Source of the DNA: a virus
Reading direction: 5' to 3' (one strand)
Length of the DNA stretch: 64,000 nucleotides
IMG/VR virus record: IMGVR_UViG_3300028676_000003
Span: 304,550-368,549 of that record
The notes under the pieces are model-generated. The model saw only the letters and a program-made list of their open reading frames with translations. It was not told where the DNA came from and ran no database searches. The translations under genes and the position numbers were made by a program. Shown here in pieces: positions 16,339-24,309 of this stretch. The first letter of the stretch is position 1. Each line of letters begins with the position of its first letter.

Positions 16339-16541
16339 TGAAAGTCGGTGAATCAACCAAGGTTTTGATTAGACTAGCATTGTTCAATACTAGGGTATTA
16401 AGGAATTATAACGACCTTAAGGTTTATTTCATACAATGCCCTAGACTAGAACAACTCTATCTAAATGAATTAACTGAGGTCATGAATGTTGTAACAGGAG
16501 TTGATTTTTCAATTGATGAAATTTTATATGAAACTAGGTAA
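16338..16541 (+). CDS. MKLG-family micro-protein
   Basis: 67 residues, starts MKVGES and ends ILYETR. A diverged member of a recurring small family here whose members begin M-K/R-L/I/V-G. It shares a base with the Nampt stop (TAATG), and its last 14 bases are also the start of the next member. Function unknown. Confidence 0.6.
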   Translation: MKVGESTKVLIRLALFNTRVLRNYNDLKVYFIQCPRLEQLYLNELTEVMNVVTGVDFSIDEILYETR

Positions 16542-16737
16542 ACAAATTAGTTGGAACAACCTTCTTAGTCATGGTAGTGTTTTCAGTTTTAAATACTCAA
16601 CGAGAGATGCTGAAGGTTATATCGCTGACTATTGGCGGTCCTGTGCTAAAAACAAGATTTATCTTGTTGAATTACCTGAAACTGATGTAGTTACAATATC
16701 TATTGAAACTTTTTTTGAAAAAAATTTGGTAGATTAA
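16528..16737 (+). CDS. MKLGK-family micro-protein
   Basis: 69 residues, begins MKLGKQISW. The start overlaps the upstream stop by 14 bases so that the same bases encode the preceding Glu-Thr-Arg-stop and this Met-Lys-Leu-Gly. The same construction recurs at 36320. Ends with a -33 TTG of the next promoter. Function unknown. Confidence 0.65.
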   Translation: MKLGKQISWNNLLSHGSVFSFKYSTRDAEGYIADYWRSCAKNKIYLVELPETDVVTISIETFFEKNLVD

Positions 16738-16756
16738 AAAATTATTTGTACCTTTG
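16726..16756 (+). promoter_or_regulatory. Bacteroidota-type promoter with long leader
   Basis: TTG at 16726-16728, 20-base spacer, TACCTTTG at 16749-16756. The leader to ATG 16815 is about 55 bases and contains a TTGGG/CCCAA hairpin (about 16782-16803), longer than other leaders in this window. Confidence 0.8.
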
Positions 16757-16814
16757 TACCTGTAATTAAAAATATAAACTCTTGGGCGAGACATAAAACC
16801 CAAATCTTAAAATT

Positions 16815-17717
16815 ATGAAGAAAATACTCTTTTTACTAGCAGTATTCACTGCGTTATTCACGTCATGTTCGACGGATGATGAAAACACATCAAGTGTTAA
16901 AACGGCAAGTGTAGCTTTGACAACTGAAACAGCTTCAGTAACAGGAAAACAAGTTAAAAAACCTGCAAGCATTCCTGCTTGGGTTGATGGGTTTTCTGTA
17001 AAAGCTAAATCAAATGTATACGCAAACTATGAAGTTTCGGATAACTATACATTTGACCAACAAAATGGTGCGACAAATATCATCTTGGACAACGTAGCAT
17101 TAGGAAGCAATACATTCACAGCTTCAACTACAACAAATTCAGCGCAATTTTATCAATTGACAAATTACACTGCAAGTGGAAATTCATTAGATGCTAAATT
17201 CTTAGCAGGATTAAACAACATTAAAGCAGACAATCCTTATGTAATCTACACAGGTCTTGTTCCAAATGCAAATGTTACTGATTCTAATGTTAATTTGGTT
17301 ACAATTCCAATGACTACAGTTTACGGTCGTATCTTATCAGTGTTTCAATTGAATCAAGCTCTTAAAAATGCAGGTTACCAAGCTAAGGTTACTGTAACTA
17401 TCACAAGTCCAGTTGCTGGTTCTAACTCAGCGTTAGATGCTACAACTAAAAATGACGAATTAGTTACATTCAAATGGAGCAATTTAAAATCTGTTGCAGG
17501 TGCCAAGGTAACTTACAAGGTTGAAGTATCTAAGATTAATTCTCAAAGTACAATTGTAAAAACTTACACATTGACTCAAGATATCTTAGCTTCTAAATCA
17601 ATCTCTTGTTACTACACTATTACAGACGATGGTATTGTGTTGAAAAATCCAAACCAAGGTTTAAGCTTAAGCTTCCAAGATTGGGAAGAAGTTAATTGTA
17701 ATGATTGCAATAACTAA
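16815..17717 (+). CDS. Surface-type lipoprotein
   Basis: 300 residues. Signal peptide MKKILFLLAVFTALFTSC with the lipidated cysteine at 18, followed by STDDE, an acidic stretch resembling the Bacteroidota lipoprotein export signal that sends lipoproteins to the cell surface. The mature part is Thr/Asn/Ser-rich beta sequence, probably Ig-like. Its own promoter and terminator make it a single-gene unit. A phage-encoded surface lipoprotein could block receptors or alter the infected cell's surface; this is inference. Confidence 0.75.
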   Translation: MKKILFLLAVFTALFTSCSTDDENTSSVKTASVALTTETASVTGKQVKKPASIPAWVDGFSVKAKSNVYANYEVSDNYTFDQQNGATNIILDNVALGSNTFTASTTTNSAQFYQLTNYTASGNSLDAKFLAGLNNIKADNPYVIYTGLVPNANVTDSNVNLVTIPMTTVYGRILSVFQLNQALKNAGYQAKVTVTITSPVAGSNSALDATTKNDELVTFKWSNLKSVAGAKVTYKVEVSKINSQSTIVKTYTLTQDILASKSISCYYTITDDGIVLKNPNQGLSLSFQDWEEVNCNDCNN

Positions 17718-17737
17718 GTAAAAAAGAAGAAATAATC

Positions 17738-17772
17738 AAAAACCCTTATCTTTAATAGGTAAGGGTTTTTTT
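17738..17772 (+). terminator. Rho-independent terminator
   Basis: AAAACCCTTA and TAAGGGTTTT pair around a short A/T-rich loop, followed by a T-tract, 20 bases after the lipoprotein stop. Confidence 0.82.
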
Positions 17773-17783
17773 AAAACTACCAA

Positions 17784-18383
17784 ATGAAAAAATTACTATT
17801 ATTTTTCGCAGTGTTGTTTTCAGTTGCGTCATTCGCACAGGGTCCTGAGTTCGAAATTTATACAGGAATCGTAAACCCTAGAGCTGATAATACAACCCTT
17901 GGATATATGATTGGTCTTAATACAACACCACACTTATATCAAGTAGACAAAAACAATCCAAAAAAACAACGTGAGTACTTGAACAAGTACCTTATTGGAT
18001 TTGAATTCTCAGGTTACCAAACTAAGCCTGTAACAACTACCGTAGTAGGTCAAACACCTACGGCTCCTGTAACTGATTGTCAGTGTACCACAACACCAAT
18101 CGGTGGATTAGAGACTGACGGTACATACGTTTCAAAACAAGATATAACAGCCTTATCGCTGAATTTTGGAGTTGAAATATATAAAGGATGGTTTCTATTA
18201 GGTGGTGTTTCAAGCTATAAGCACAGAGACATTCTAAACAATGAAACACTAGACACTTACCGTAACACTTACATTGATGCAGGAGTAAAGAAATTCTTCC
18301 ATGTAGGACGAGTATTCTTATCACCAACATTTAAATTCAATCCTGAAGTAACAAGTTTCGGAATTGGATTCTCATACTTTTAA
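17784..18383 (+). CDS. Secreted outer-membrane beta-barrel-like protein
   Basis: 199 residues. Cleavable signal peptide MKKLLLFFAVLFSVASFAQ, then alternating amphipathic strands (EFEIYTG, YLIGFEFSGY, LSLNFGVEIYKGW, FFHVGRVFLSPTFKF) and a terminal aromatic residue (GIGFSYF), the typical end signal for barrel insertion. It directly follows the surface lipoprotein gene. No separate promoter of the consensus type is visible, so read-through past the terminator may supply it. Envelope modification or superinfection exclusion is possible. Confidence 0.7.
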   Translation: MKKLLLFFAVLFSVASFAQGPEFEIYTGIVNPRADNTTLGYMIGLNTTPHLYQVDKNNPKKQREYLNKYLIGFEFSGYQTKPVTTTVVGQTPTAPVTDCQCTTTPIGGLETDGTYVSKQDITALSLNFGVEIYKGWFLLGGVSSYKHRDILNNETLDTYRNTYIDAGVKKFFHVGRVFLSPTFKFNPEVTSFGIGFSYF

Positions 18384-18385
18384 AT

Positions 18386-18583
18386 ATGAAGCTAGGAAAA
18401 CATATTGATTGGTTTTATTTCGAAGATTCTCTATTTAAAAGTCACTTCACACCTAGGCGTGAGGTATTAGATAGAGTAATGGAATATGTTAATAATAAAG
18501 ACCGTATGTCTACTCAAAGAAGACTAATGCTTGATATGGATTCTTGGCTTGATAATGAGTTTGAGTTAACCTTTAAAATATAA
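18386..18583 (+). CDS. MKLGK-family micro-protein
   Basis: 65 residues, starts MKLGKHIDWFYFED and ends ELTFKI. Soluble, rich in charged and aromatic residues. Two bases after the barrel gene. Function unknown. Confidence 0.62.
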   Translation: MKLGKHIDWFYFEDSLFKSHFTPRREVLDRVMEYVNNKDRMSTQRRLMLDMDSWLDNEFELTFKI

Positions 18584-18593
18584 ATAAAAAACT

Positions 18594-19220
18594 ATGATAA
18601 CATTTTTAACATCAGCAACATTCATTTTGTTGTTCAGTATCATTTCAGCGATAATCATAATCGTCGCTTTAGAAATGGAAAGAGAGGGAGTAGCGAGTAC
18701 TTTCTTCTCATTAGCAATTGCCTTGGTATTATACGCACACAGTGCAGAAATACTAGCATTCCTCAGCGCAAACGTCTTAAATACCGTTTACTTTGCCGTA
18801 GGATATGTTATATTAGGCTTAGGTTGGTCGTTCTTAAGATGGAACGAAAAGGTAAAATCAGTCTTTAGAAAACTGAGAGAAAAGAGAGACAAATTCACGA
18901 GCGAATTTGGAAGACTTGACTTCGAAGAAAACCAAAAGAAGTTCAATGAAAAGATTAATTACGATTTCAAAGATGGTAATAACAAGGTCATTACAATTGA
19001 AAACAAAGATTCATTTGAGAAGGTTGTAACAAAGATTACTCCAAAGGGTATTGAGCATAAAGCTCTTATTGTATCTTGGATTTCTTATTGGCCTTTATCA
19101 ATCATCGGAACACTATTGAATAACCCATTCAGAAGATTCTTCAACATGGTTTATGAGTCAGTTTCAGGTTTCTATGATGAAATTGCTAAAAGACAAAAAA
19201 ATAACATCTTAAAGGACTAA
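18594..19220 (+). CDS. Membrane protein, 208 aa
   Basis: Three hydrophobic segments in the first 85 residues, then a long Lys/Glu-rich cytoplasmic helix (RKLREKRDKF), a polar domain and a weak hydrophobic stretch (LIVSWISYWPLSIIGTLL). No family recognised; likely inner membrane. Confidence 0.62.
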   Translation: MITFLTSATFILLFSIISAIIIIVALEMEREGVASTFFSLAIALVLYAHSAEILAFLSANVLNTVYFAVGYVILGLGWSFLRWNEKVKSVFRKLREKRDKFTSEFGRLDFEENQKKFNEKINYDFKDGNNKVITIENKDSFEKVVTKITPKGIEHKALIVSWISYWPLSIIGTLLNNPFRRFFNMVYESVSGFYDEIAKRQKNNILKD

Positions 19221-19222
19221 CA

Positions 19223-19426
19223 ATGAGAACAGTAAAGAACGAATATGGCGAAGAAATCCACATCAAATATGAAAATGATGAGCTTTATATTCACCATACT
19301 GACTGTACTGAAGACTTTGTGACTTTAGGACACTTTCTTTTCAATTGCTTTATCAACAACGAAGAATTAGTTTTACTATTCAAAACGATGGCTGAAATGC
19401 AAGCGGAAAGACTTAAAAACAAATAA
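19223..19426 (+). CDS. Hypothetical protein, 67 aa
   Basis: Small acidic protein with a predicted beta start (EEIHIKYENDELYIHH) and a helical end (LLFKTMAEMQAERL). Tight spacing on both sides (2 and 1 bases). No family recognised. Confidence 0.55.
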   Translation: MRTVKNEYGEEIHIKYENDELYIHHTDCTEDFVTLGHFLFNCFINNEELVLLFKTMAEMQAERLKNK

Positions 19427-19427
19427 T

Positions 19428-19928
19428 ATGAAAGTATATCGTTACGAAGAATCAGTTGATGAAGTTTCAAACATACAAGGACCTTCTATATTTCTAGCGG
19501 GACCAACTGTTAGAGGAAATCAACCGCACTTAACGTCATGGCGTTTTGAAGCTATTGAAGAATTTAAACGACAAGGTTTCGAAGGAAGTCTTATCATCCC
19601 TGAATTTACTTCTAAGACTGAATCTGACAAAGGTAAAGAATGGATTCCGTTATGGGAGTCCAATGGTCTTAAAAAAGCTGATGTTATCTTGTTTTGGATT
19701 CCTAGAACAAGAGAATTAATTGCTTTAACAACCAATATGGAATTTGGTTTTTGGCAAGGCAAAGAGCCTCAAAAAATGGTTTATGGTAGACCTGACGATG
19801 CATATCGTATTGGTTATTTGGATGTGATGTGGAAAGCAGTCGCAAAAGAAGAAGGTACTTATGAACCGTTGATTTATAACACAATGGCCGATACTATTTC
19901 TGCCAGTATTAAAAAAGCCATGGTGTAA
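19428..19928 (+). CDS. Nucleoside 2-deoxyribosyltransferase-like protein
   Basis: 166 residues. IFLAGPTVRG, then the acidic region after IIPEF and the core DVILFWIPRTRELIALTTN and MEFGFWQG match the second nucleoside deoxyribosyltransferase-like family, in which Glu and Asp line the ribosyl pocket. Family role: exchange or hydrolysis of the base of deoxynucleosides or deoxynucleotides. A second member lies at 39158. Confidence 0.8.
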   Translation: MKVYRYEESVDEVSNIQGPSIFLAGPTVRGNQPHLTSWRFEAIEEFKRQGFEGSLIIPEFTSKTESDKGKEWIPLWESNGLKKADVILFWIPRTRELIALTTNMEFGFWQGKEPQKMVYGRPDDAYRIGYLDVMWKAVAKEEGTYEPLIYNTMADTISASIKKAMV

Positions 19929-19973
19929 ATTATTGATTTTATTAGAATCCATGATATTTATATTAAAAGATAT

Positions 19974-20510
19974 ATGGAAACTAAAAAATGTACTAAATGT
20001 GGTTTTGATAAACCAAAAGATGAATTTTTTAAACGTAAAAATTCTAAAGATGGTTGTAGGTCGCATTGTAAATTATGCGAAAAGAAATCTAATTCAGTTA
20101 GAGAGTCAAAATACTCAGAAATTCGTAAAGAATATCGTCAAGGTGAGACTTATAAGAATATAAAACGTGTTTATTATCTAAATAATAAAGATAAAATACT
20201 GAATGAAAACGCTCTATGGAGACAAACCTTCAAAGGGCGTTTATTATCATATAAACGAGCCGCAAAAAAAAGAAATATTATTTGGGGATTAACTGACGAA
20301 GAGTTTTTATCTTTTTGGCAATTATCATGTGATTATTGTGGTGATGAAATTGAAACTATTGGTATTGATAGGGTTGATAATTCTATTGGGTATAATATAG
20401 ATAATTGTAAACCTTGTTGTTCTGTTTGTAATAAAATGAAAATGGATTTAACAGAAACGGAGTTTATAAATAAAATAACAAAAATATTAAATAAATTAAA
20501 AAATGGTTAA
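19974..20510 (+). CDS. HNH endonuclease, probable homing type
   Basis: 178 residues. N-terminal zinc site CTKCGF ... CKLCEKK, Lys/Arg-rich middle, and a C-terminal HNH-type core with CDYCGDE, IGIDRVDNSIGY, and CCSVCNKMK. This two-part layout is common in phage free-standing homing endonucleases. It is more A/T-rich than its neighbours and sits between two nucleoside/ADP-ribose genes as an insertion would. ATG 19974 chosen; the open frame extends further upstream without a recognisable motif. Confidence 0.85.
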   Translation: METKKCTKCGFDKPKDEFFKRKNSKDGCRSHCKLCEKKSNSVRESKYSEIRKEYRQGETYKNIKRVYYLNNKDKILNENALWRQTFKGRLLSYKRAAKKRNIIWGLTDEEFLSFWQLSCDYCGDEIETIGIDRVDNSIGYNIDNCKPCCSVCNKMKMDLTETEFINKITKILNKLKNG

Positions 20511-20961
20511 ATTTATTGATGGTGACTTGGTAAAACAATCATCAGAATTTGATGTAATAGCACATGGCGCAAATTGTTTTTGTACAATGGGTAGTGGTAT
20601 TGCACCACAAATTAAGCATAAGTTCCCTGAAGCCTACGCAGTTGACTGTGCTACAGTTAAAGGTGATGAAGCTAAGCTTGGAACAATTACTCATACAGTT
20701 GAGCAAAACGAACCGATTGTTGTTAACATCTACAGCCAATATGGGTTTAGTCGTCAACACGGTAAGATGGACTTAGACTACGATGCTTTGCGTTCAGGTT
20801 TAAGGCTTATGAAACAGAAGTTTTCAGGTAAAACCTTTGGACTACCTAAGATTGGGGCTGGACTTGCTGGTGGAGATTGGGACGTGATTATTAAAATCAT
20901 CGAAGAGGAAATGCGTGGCGAGTATGTAACGATTGTAAATTGGGTACCTGATGTTAACTAG
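20503..20961 (+). CDS. Macro domain protein (ADP-ribose phosphatase/hydrolase-like)
   Basis: 152 residues. GDLVKQSSEFDVIAHGANCF, TMGSGIAPQIK, and LPKIGAGLAGGDWDVI are the ligand loops of a macro domain, closest to the Poa1p-like subgroup that acts on ADP-ribose-1''-phosphate. That compound arises during tRNA repair by Tpt1-type enzymes, and ADP-ribose itself from sirtuins and toxins. The role in clearing ADP-ribose derivatives is inferred from family. Eight-base overlap with the HNH gene. Confidence 0.85.
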   Translation: MVKFIDGDLVKQSSEFDVIAHGANCFCTMGSGIAPQIKHKFPEAYAVDCATVKGDEAKLGTITHTVEQNEPIVVNIYSQYGFSRQHGKMDLDYDALRSGLRLMKQKFSGKTFGLPKIGAGLAGGDWDVIIKIIEEEMRGEYVTIVNWVPDVN

Positions 20962-21709
20962 TAAAGAATTTATCTCACTAAGTCGTAAAGACTTGGTTGA
21001 TAGACTTAATAGTATTGTTAGTAATATCAAACCTAACGATAGTCCTGAAGGGATTAGACATAAGATGTTTGAATTGCTACAGAAAAATGTTGACTTCAAG
21101 ATTCGACAAGATACTTACAGCGGAAGCGAAATTAGCGGTGTTCTTGATGAACGCTTAAGATTTAGCTTGAAGGTCTCAACTAAGAAAGTTGGTGATAAGT
21201 TTGTTGTAGGTGGTTTTAAGATTTCAGAAATTACATACAGAATACCTCATTATAAGTTTAGTTTTGTTGATATCAATCAATGGACAATTAGGTTAGGCGA
21301 TAGCTTCTATACAACTGGAAAGCCAAATACAATCTATTTGACTCATTTAAGAAAACCTCTTAAAGAGTTATTAAATGTTGAGAAACTTATTGAACTTTCT
21401 GATGAACAAGAGCGAGTATTTGATAAGGATTATAAGGGTTTTTATTACTCATTATCTAAACAAATGGCCGATGGTGTAATTGAAAGACAATTCAGCAAGA
21501 TAACGGAATATGCATTTAAACGAATTAATGCTAAGAAAGAAGACTTAACGTTCTTCCCACAACCTTATCGTGATGAATTACCTGATGAAATGAATGCACT
21601 TGAAATATTTGACCAAATCTGTAAGGTTGTTGCATCAATAAATGCTAGTCTTATGGTTAAAGTCATAAAGGAAGAAATATTTAAGACACTCGATGGTGCA
21701 AGTAATTAA
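20951..21709 (+). CDS. Hypothetical protein between two macro domain genes
   Basis: 252 residues, soluble, with a helical N-terminus, a beta-rich centre (LRFSLKVSTKKVGDKF, ITYRIPHYKFSF) and a helical end. It overlaps both macro domain genes by 11 and 17 bases, so the three are translated together. I do not recognise the fold. Its place suggests a partner in ADP-ribose metabolism or defence evasion. Confidence 0.6.
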   Translation: MLTSKEFISLSRKDLVDRLNSIVSNIKPNDSPEGIRHKMFELLQKNVDFKIRQDTYSGSEISGVLDERLRFSLKVSTKKVGDKFVVGGFKISEITYRIPHYKFSFVDINQWTIRLGDSFYTTGKPNTIYLTHLRKPLKELLNVEKLIELSDEQERVFDKDYKGFYYSLSKQMADGVIERQFSKITEYAFKRINAKKEDLTFFPQPYRDELPDEMNALEIFDQICKVVASINASLMVKVIKEEIFKTLDGASN

Positions 21710-22133
21710 AGGCGATATCTTTGACTCTGATACTCAGACACTGGTTAACACTGTTAACTGCGTAGGAGTGATGGGAAAGGGTATCGCTTTGATATTTAAA
21801 CAAAAATATCCTAAGATGTTTGCCCGTTACAAAGAGCTTTGTGATAAGAAGCTGATAAAGGTTGGTAGCCTTTGGTTGTATAAAGCTGAAGCTCAGTGGG
21901 TTTTAAACTTCCCAACCAAGGACCATTGGAGAAATCCAAGTGAAATTGAATACTTGAAATTGGGCCTAAAGAGGTTTGTTGAGACTTATGAGGAAAAGGG
22001 AATAACAAGCATCTCATTTCCGTTGTTGGGAGCCAGCAATGGTGGACTTGACCCTGATGTTTCATTGAGACTTATGAAAGAATATTTAAAAGATGTAAAA
22101 ATTCCTGTTTTTATCTATGATAATCGAAAATAA
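21693..22133 (+). CDS. DarG/TARG1-like macro domain (ADP-ribosyl glycohydrolase)
   Basis: 146 residues. IKGDIFDSDTQTLVNTVNC then VGVMGKGIAL, followed by FARYKELCDKK and FPLLGASNGGLD, is the pattern of the DarG antitoxin macro domain and human TARG1, which remove ADP-ribose from DNA bases or glutamates. DarG's C-terminal DarT-binding domain is absent, and no DarT toxin is nearby. A stand-alone enzyme in a phage would reverse DNA ADP-ribosylation made by host DarTG defence. Confidence 0.85.
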   Translation: MVQVIKGDIFDSDTQTLVNTVNCVGVMGKGIALIFKQKYPKMFARYKELCDKKLIKVGSLWLYKAEAQWVLNFPTKDHWRNPSEIEYLKLGLKRFVETYEEKGITSISFPLLGASNGGLDPDVSLRLMKEYLKDVKIPVFIYDNRK

Positions 22134-22138
22134 TTTAG

Positions 22139-22146
22139 TACCTTTG
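22139..22146 (+). promoter_or_regulatory. -7 element of a promoter, weak -33
   Basis: TACCTTTG 24 bases before ATG 22171. No TTG at the expected place 20 bases upstream. Confidence 0.6.
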
Positions 22147-22170
22147 CATAATAACTCTAAAAAGAAAGAT

Positions 22171-22449
22171 ATGCAAATAGATTGTAGACAAGACTTCATT
22201 GATTTAGGTTTCAAAGAACGTGGCAAATCTGCTAACGTTTGGAGTATTGAAATAAATGACTATACAACTATGGTTTGTCATTTTAGAAATGATAGTTGGT
22301 CGGTTGAGAATTGGTTGACTATTGAATTTGAACAAGGAAGCAAAAAACTTAAAAATAAATTCATCAAGTTTAACAACTTCGTAACAACAAAAGAAGAATT
22401 ATTGTTAATTGTTAATTTAATAATGAAAACCAATAAAAAACAAATATGA
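22171..22449 (+). CDS. Hypothetical protein, 92 aa
   Basis: Small mixed alpha/beta protein with several aromatic residues (NVWSIEINDYTTMVCHF). ATG 22171 chosen because longer forms start upstream of the promoter. No family recognised. Confidence 0.55.
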   Translation: MQIDCRQDFIDLGFKERGKSANVWSIEINDYTTMVCHFRNDSWSVENWLTIEFEQGSKKLKNKFIKFNNFVTTKEELLLIVNLIMKTNKKQI

Positions 22450-22889
22450 GTATAATAAAATCGATTTTAACAAATCATTTCGACTATAAGATAAAAAGAA
22501 ATTGGGACCGAACATATTGGGCCTTTGATATTCATGGTACAATCCTAAGACCTAACTATACATACGGCAACACGCCTGATGATTTTTACCCTTGGGCCAA
22601 AGAAACACTTCAACTTATTACGAAGTTACCTGATGTTGTTACATTTCTTTATACTTGTTCTCATCCGCACGAAATAGAAGAGTATATTAAGCTCTTCGCT
22701 TCATTTGATATTAAGTTCAATTATATCAATGAAAACCCTGAAGTTGAAACTGACCTTAAAGGTTACGGAAACTACGATAAGAAACCATATATGAACGTTT
22801 TGTTTGAAGACAAAGCTGGATTTGACCCTGAGAGTGATTGGGAGTTGGTTTATGATTTATTAACTGAAAAATATGGCTCAGCTACCTAG
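22446..22889 (+). CDS. HAD-like phosphatase with altered motif I
   Basis: 147 residues. WAFDIHGTIL is a HAD motif I in which the usual second Asp (DxDGT) is replaced by His; VVTFLYTCS is a motif-II-like strand and NVLFEDKAGFDP supplies the acidic motif. The altered motif may mean changed chemistry or loss of phosphatase activity. Four-base ATGA overlap with the previous gene. Confidence 0.65.
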   Translation: MSIIKSILTNHFDYKIKRNWDRTYWAFDIHGTILRPNYTYGNTPDDFYPWAKETLQLITKLPDVVTFLYTCSHPHEIEEYIKLFASFDIKFNYINENPEVETDLKGYGNYDKKPYMNVLFEDKAGFDPESDWELVYDLLTEKYGSAT

Positions 22890-23253
22890 AATAGGCGAAT
22901 ATAATAGATTCAGACAACACCGACACGAGTTGGCAGATATGGTCAAGATTGATATGGAATCAGATGAAGTTGTTTATGTTCACAAAACTGAAATAAAAAC
23001 ATTACTTTTAGAATATATCGAAAATGACTTGGATTATTTTTCTAAGAATGCATCTGACAATATCAAAAATGAATTCAGAGAAAGACTTGATACAAAACTC
23101 AAAGACATAGAATCAAGCCTAAATAGTGAAATCAACAAACAATTTGATAGACTTGCTGAACGAATAGTAACAGCAACTACAAATAGAATAATAGAAGCAG
23201 AAGTCAATCGAAGGGTTGATGAGAAGCTTCAAAAATTAAAAGAATTATTATAA
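22873..23253 (+). CDS. Coiled-coil protein
   Basis: 126 residues, almost wholly alpha-helical and charged from residue 40 onward, with heptad-like spacing (FRERLDTKLKDIESSLNSEI). Probably oligomeric. Overlaps both neighbours. No family recognised. Confidence 0.58.
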   Translation: MAQLPRIGEYNRFRQHRHELADMVKIDMESDEVVYVHKTEIKTLLLEYIENDLDYFSKNASDNIKNEFRERLDTKLKDIESSLNSEINKQFDRLAERIVTATTNRIIEAEVNRRVDEKLQKLKELL

Positions 23254-23546
23254 TGAAAAGAATTTTAACACTAGTTGCATTTGGTATAATGTTTGCCTTG
23301 ATGCTAACAGGTTGCGCCGATGCGGCTCAAGTAACATGTACAAGCTCCACAGAACACATCTATGGATTTTGGGGTGGAACATGGCACGGAATGATAACTC
23401 TACCATCATTTATTGGTAGTCTTATTTGGGATGATGTTGCAATTTATGCAGTAAACAATAACGGTGCTTGGTACGATTTTGGATTCGTTGGTGGATTCTT
23501 CATCATGTTCAGGTTTGCAGTAGCAATATTAAAACTATTAAGATAA
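23253..23546 (+). CDS. Small lipoprotein/membrane protein
   Basis: 97 residues. Signal-like start MKRILTLVAFGIMFALMLTG with Cys21 in a lipobox, a Trp/Gly-rich periplasmic part, and a C-terminal hydrophobic helix (GFFIMFRFAVAIL). Lipidated N-terminus plus terminal helix would hold it in the envelope. Single-base overlap with both neighbours. Confidence 0.62.
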   Translation: MKRILTLVAFGIMFALMLTGCADAAQVTCTSSTEHIYGFWGGTWHGMITLPSFIGSLIWDDVAIYAVNNNGAWYDFGFVGGFFIMFRFAVAILKLLR

Positions 23547-24292
23547 TGACAAAGAAAAAAATAGCAGTATTTACTGGTGCTGGTGTTAGCAAGGAATCAG
23601 GGGTTGATACATTTAGAGATGCAAAAGACGGATTATGGGAAAACCATAAGATAGCTGATGTAGCAAGTATCACTGGTTGGTTTGCGGACCCAAGCAAGGT
23701 CTTAGGTTTCTACAATGAGAGAAGAAGACAATTACCTACAGTTCATCCAAACAAGGCCCACAGGCTTATTGCTGAACTAGAGAACTACTTTGATGTAACT
23801 GTTATCACACAAAATGTTGATGATTTACACGAAAGAGGTGGTTCAAACAATATTCTTCACTTGCATGGTGAATTAACCAAGGCGAAGAGTTCACACAGAA
23901 CTGGTAAGGCAGGTTACGATATAACTGATTCAGTTGACATTGGATATGAAGATATCAAATTAGGTGACCTTTGTGAAGAGAACAAAGCACAAATGAGACC
24001 TGACATTGTTTGGTTTGGTGAATATCCTTATATGGTAGATAGAGCTTATCAAGCAGTTAGAAATGCTGATATCTTGCTTATCATTGGAACAAGCCTTGAG
24101 ATAACATATACAATCGATATGCTACAGAATGCAAAAACTGATTGTGAAATTATCTATATCGACCCAAGTCCATCAACGATACTTGATAGATATAGCATGA
24201 ACGTTACGTATTTAAAAAAACCTGCGGTAGAAGGAGTTGGAGAAGTAGCAAATCGTTTGATGAACGAGGCTATGCTGAAAGAAGAGGAATAA
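23546..24292 (+). CDS. Sirtuin (Sir2-family NAD+-dependent deacylase)
   Basis: 248 residues with the complete catalytic layout: GAGVSKESGVDTFR, TQNVDDLHERGG, the catalytic histidine in HLHGEL, RPDIVWFGE, IGTSLE and IYIDPSPS. The zinc-ribbon cysteines usual after HLHG are missing (LTKAKSSHRTGKAG). It consumes NAD+ to remove acyl groups from lysine and produces nicotinamide, which the Nampt at 14755 can recycle. A defence-type Sir2 is less likely because the domain is the compact CobB type with no effector partner. ATG 23546 overlaps the upstream stop. Confidence 0.92.
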   Translation: MTKKKIAVFTGAGVSKESGVDTFRDAKDGLWENHKIADVASITGWFADPSKVLGFYNERRRQLPTVHPNKAHRLIAELENYFDVTVITQNVDDLHERGGSNNILHLHGELTKAKSSHRTGKAGYDITDSVDIGYEDIKLGDLCEENKAQMRPDIVWFGEYPYMVDRAYQAVRNADILLIIGTSLEITYTIDMLQNAKTDCEIIYIDPSPSTILDRYSMNVTYLKKPAVEGVGEVANRLMNEAMLKEEE

Positions 24293-24309
24293 TAACCAAA
24301 TAAATTAAT

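Noticed and set aside
23546-24292. Defence-type Sir2 (NADase effector)
   Set aside because: The protein is the compact deacylase form with catalytic histidine and no effector or sensor partner gene, so a CobB-like role is more likely.
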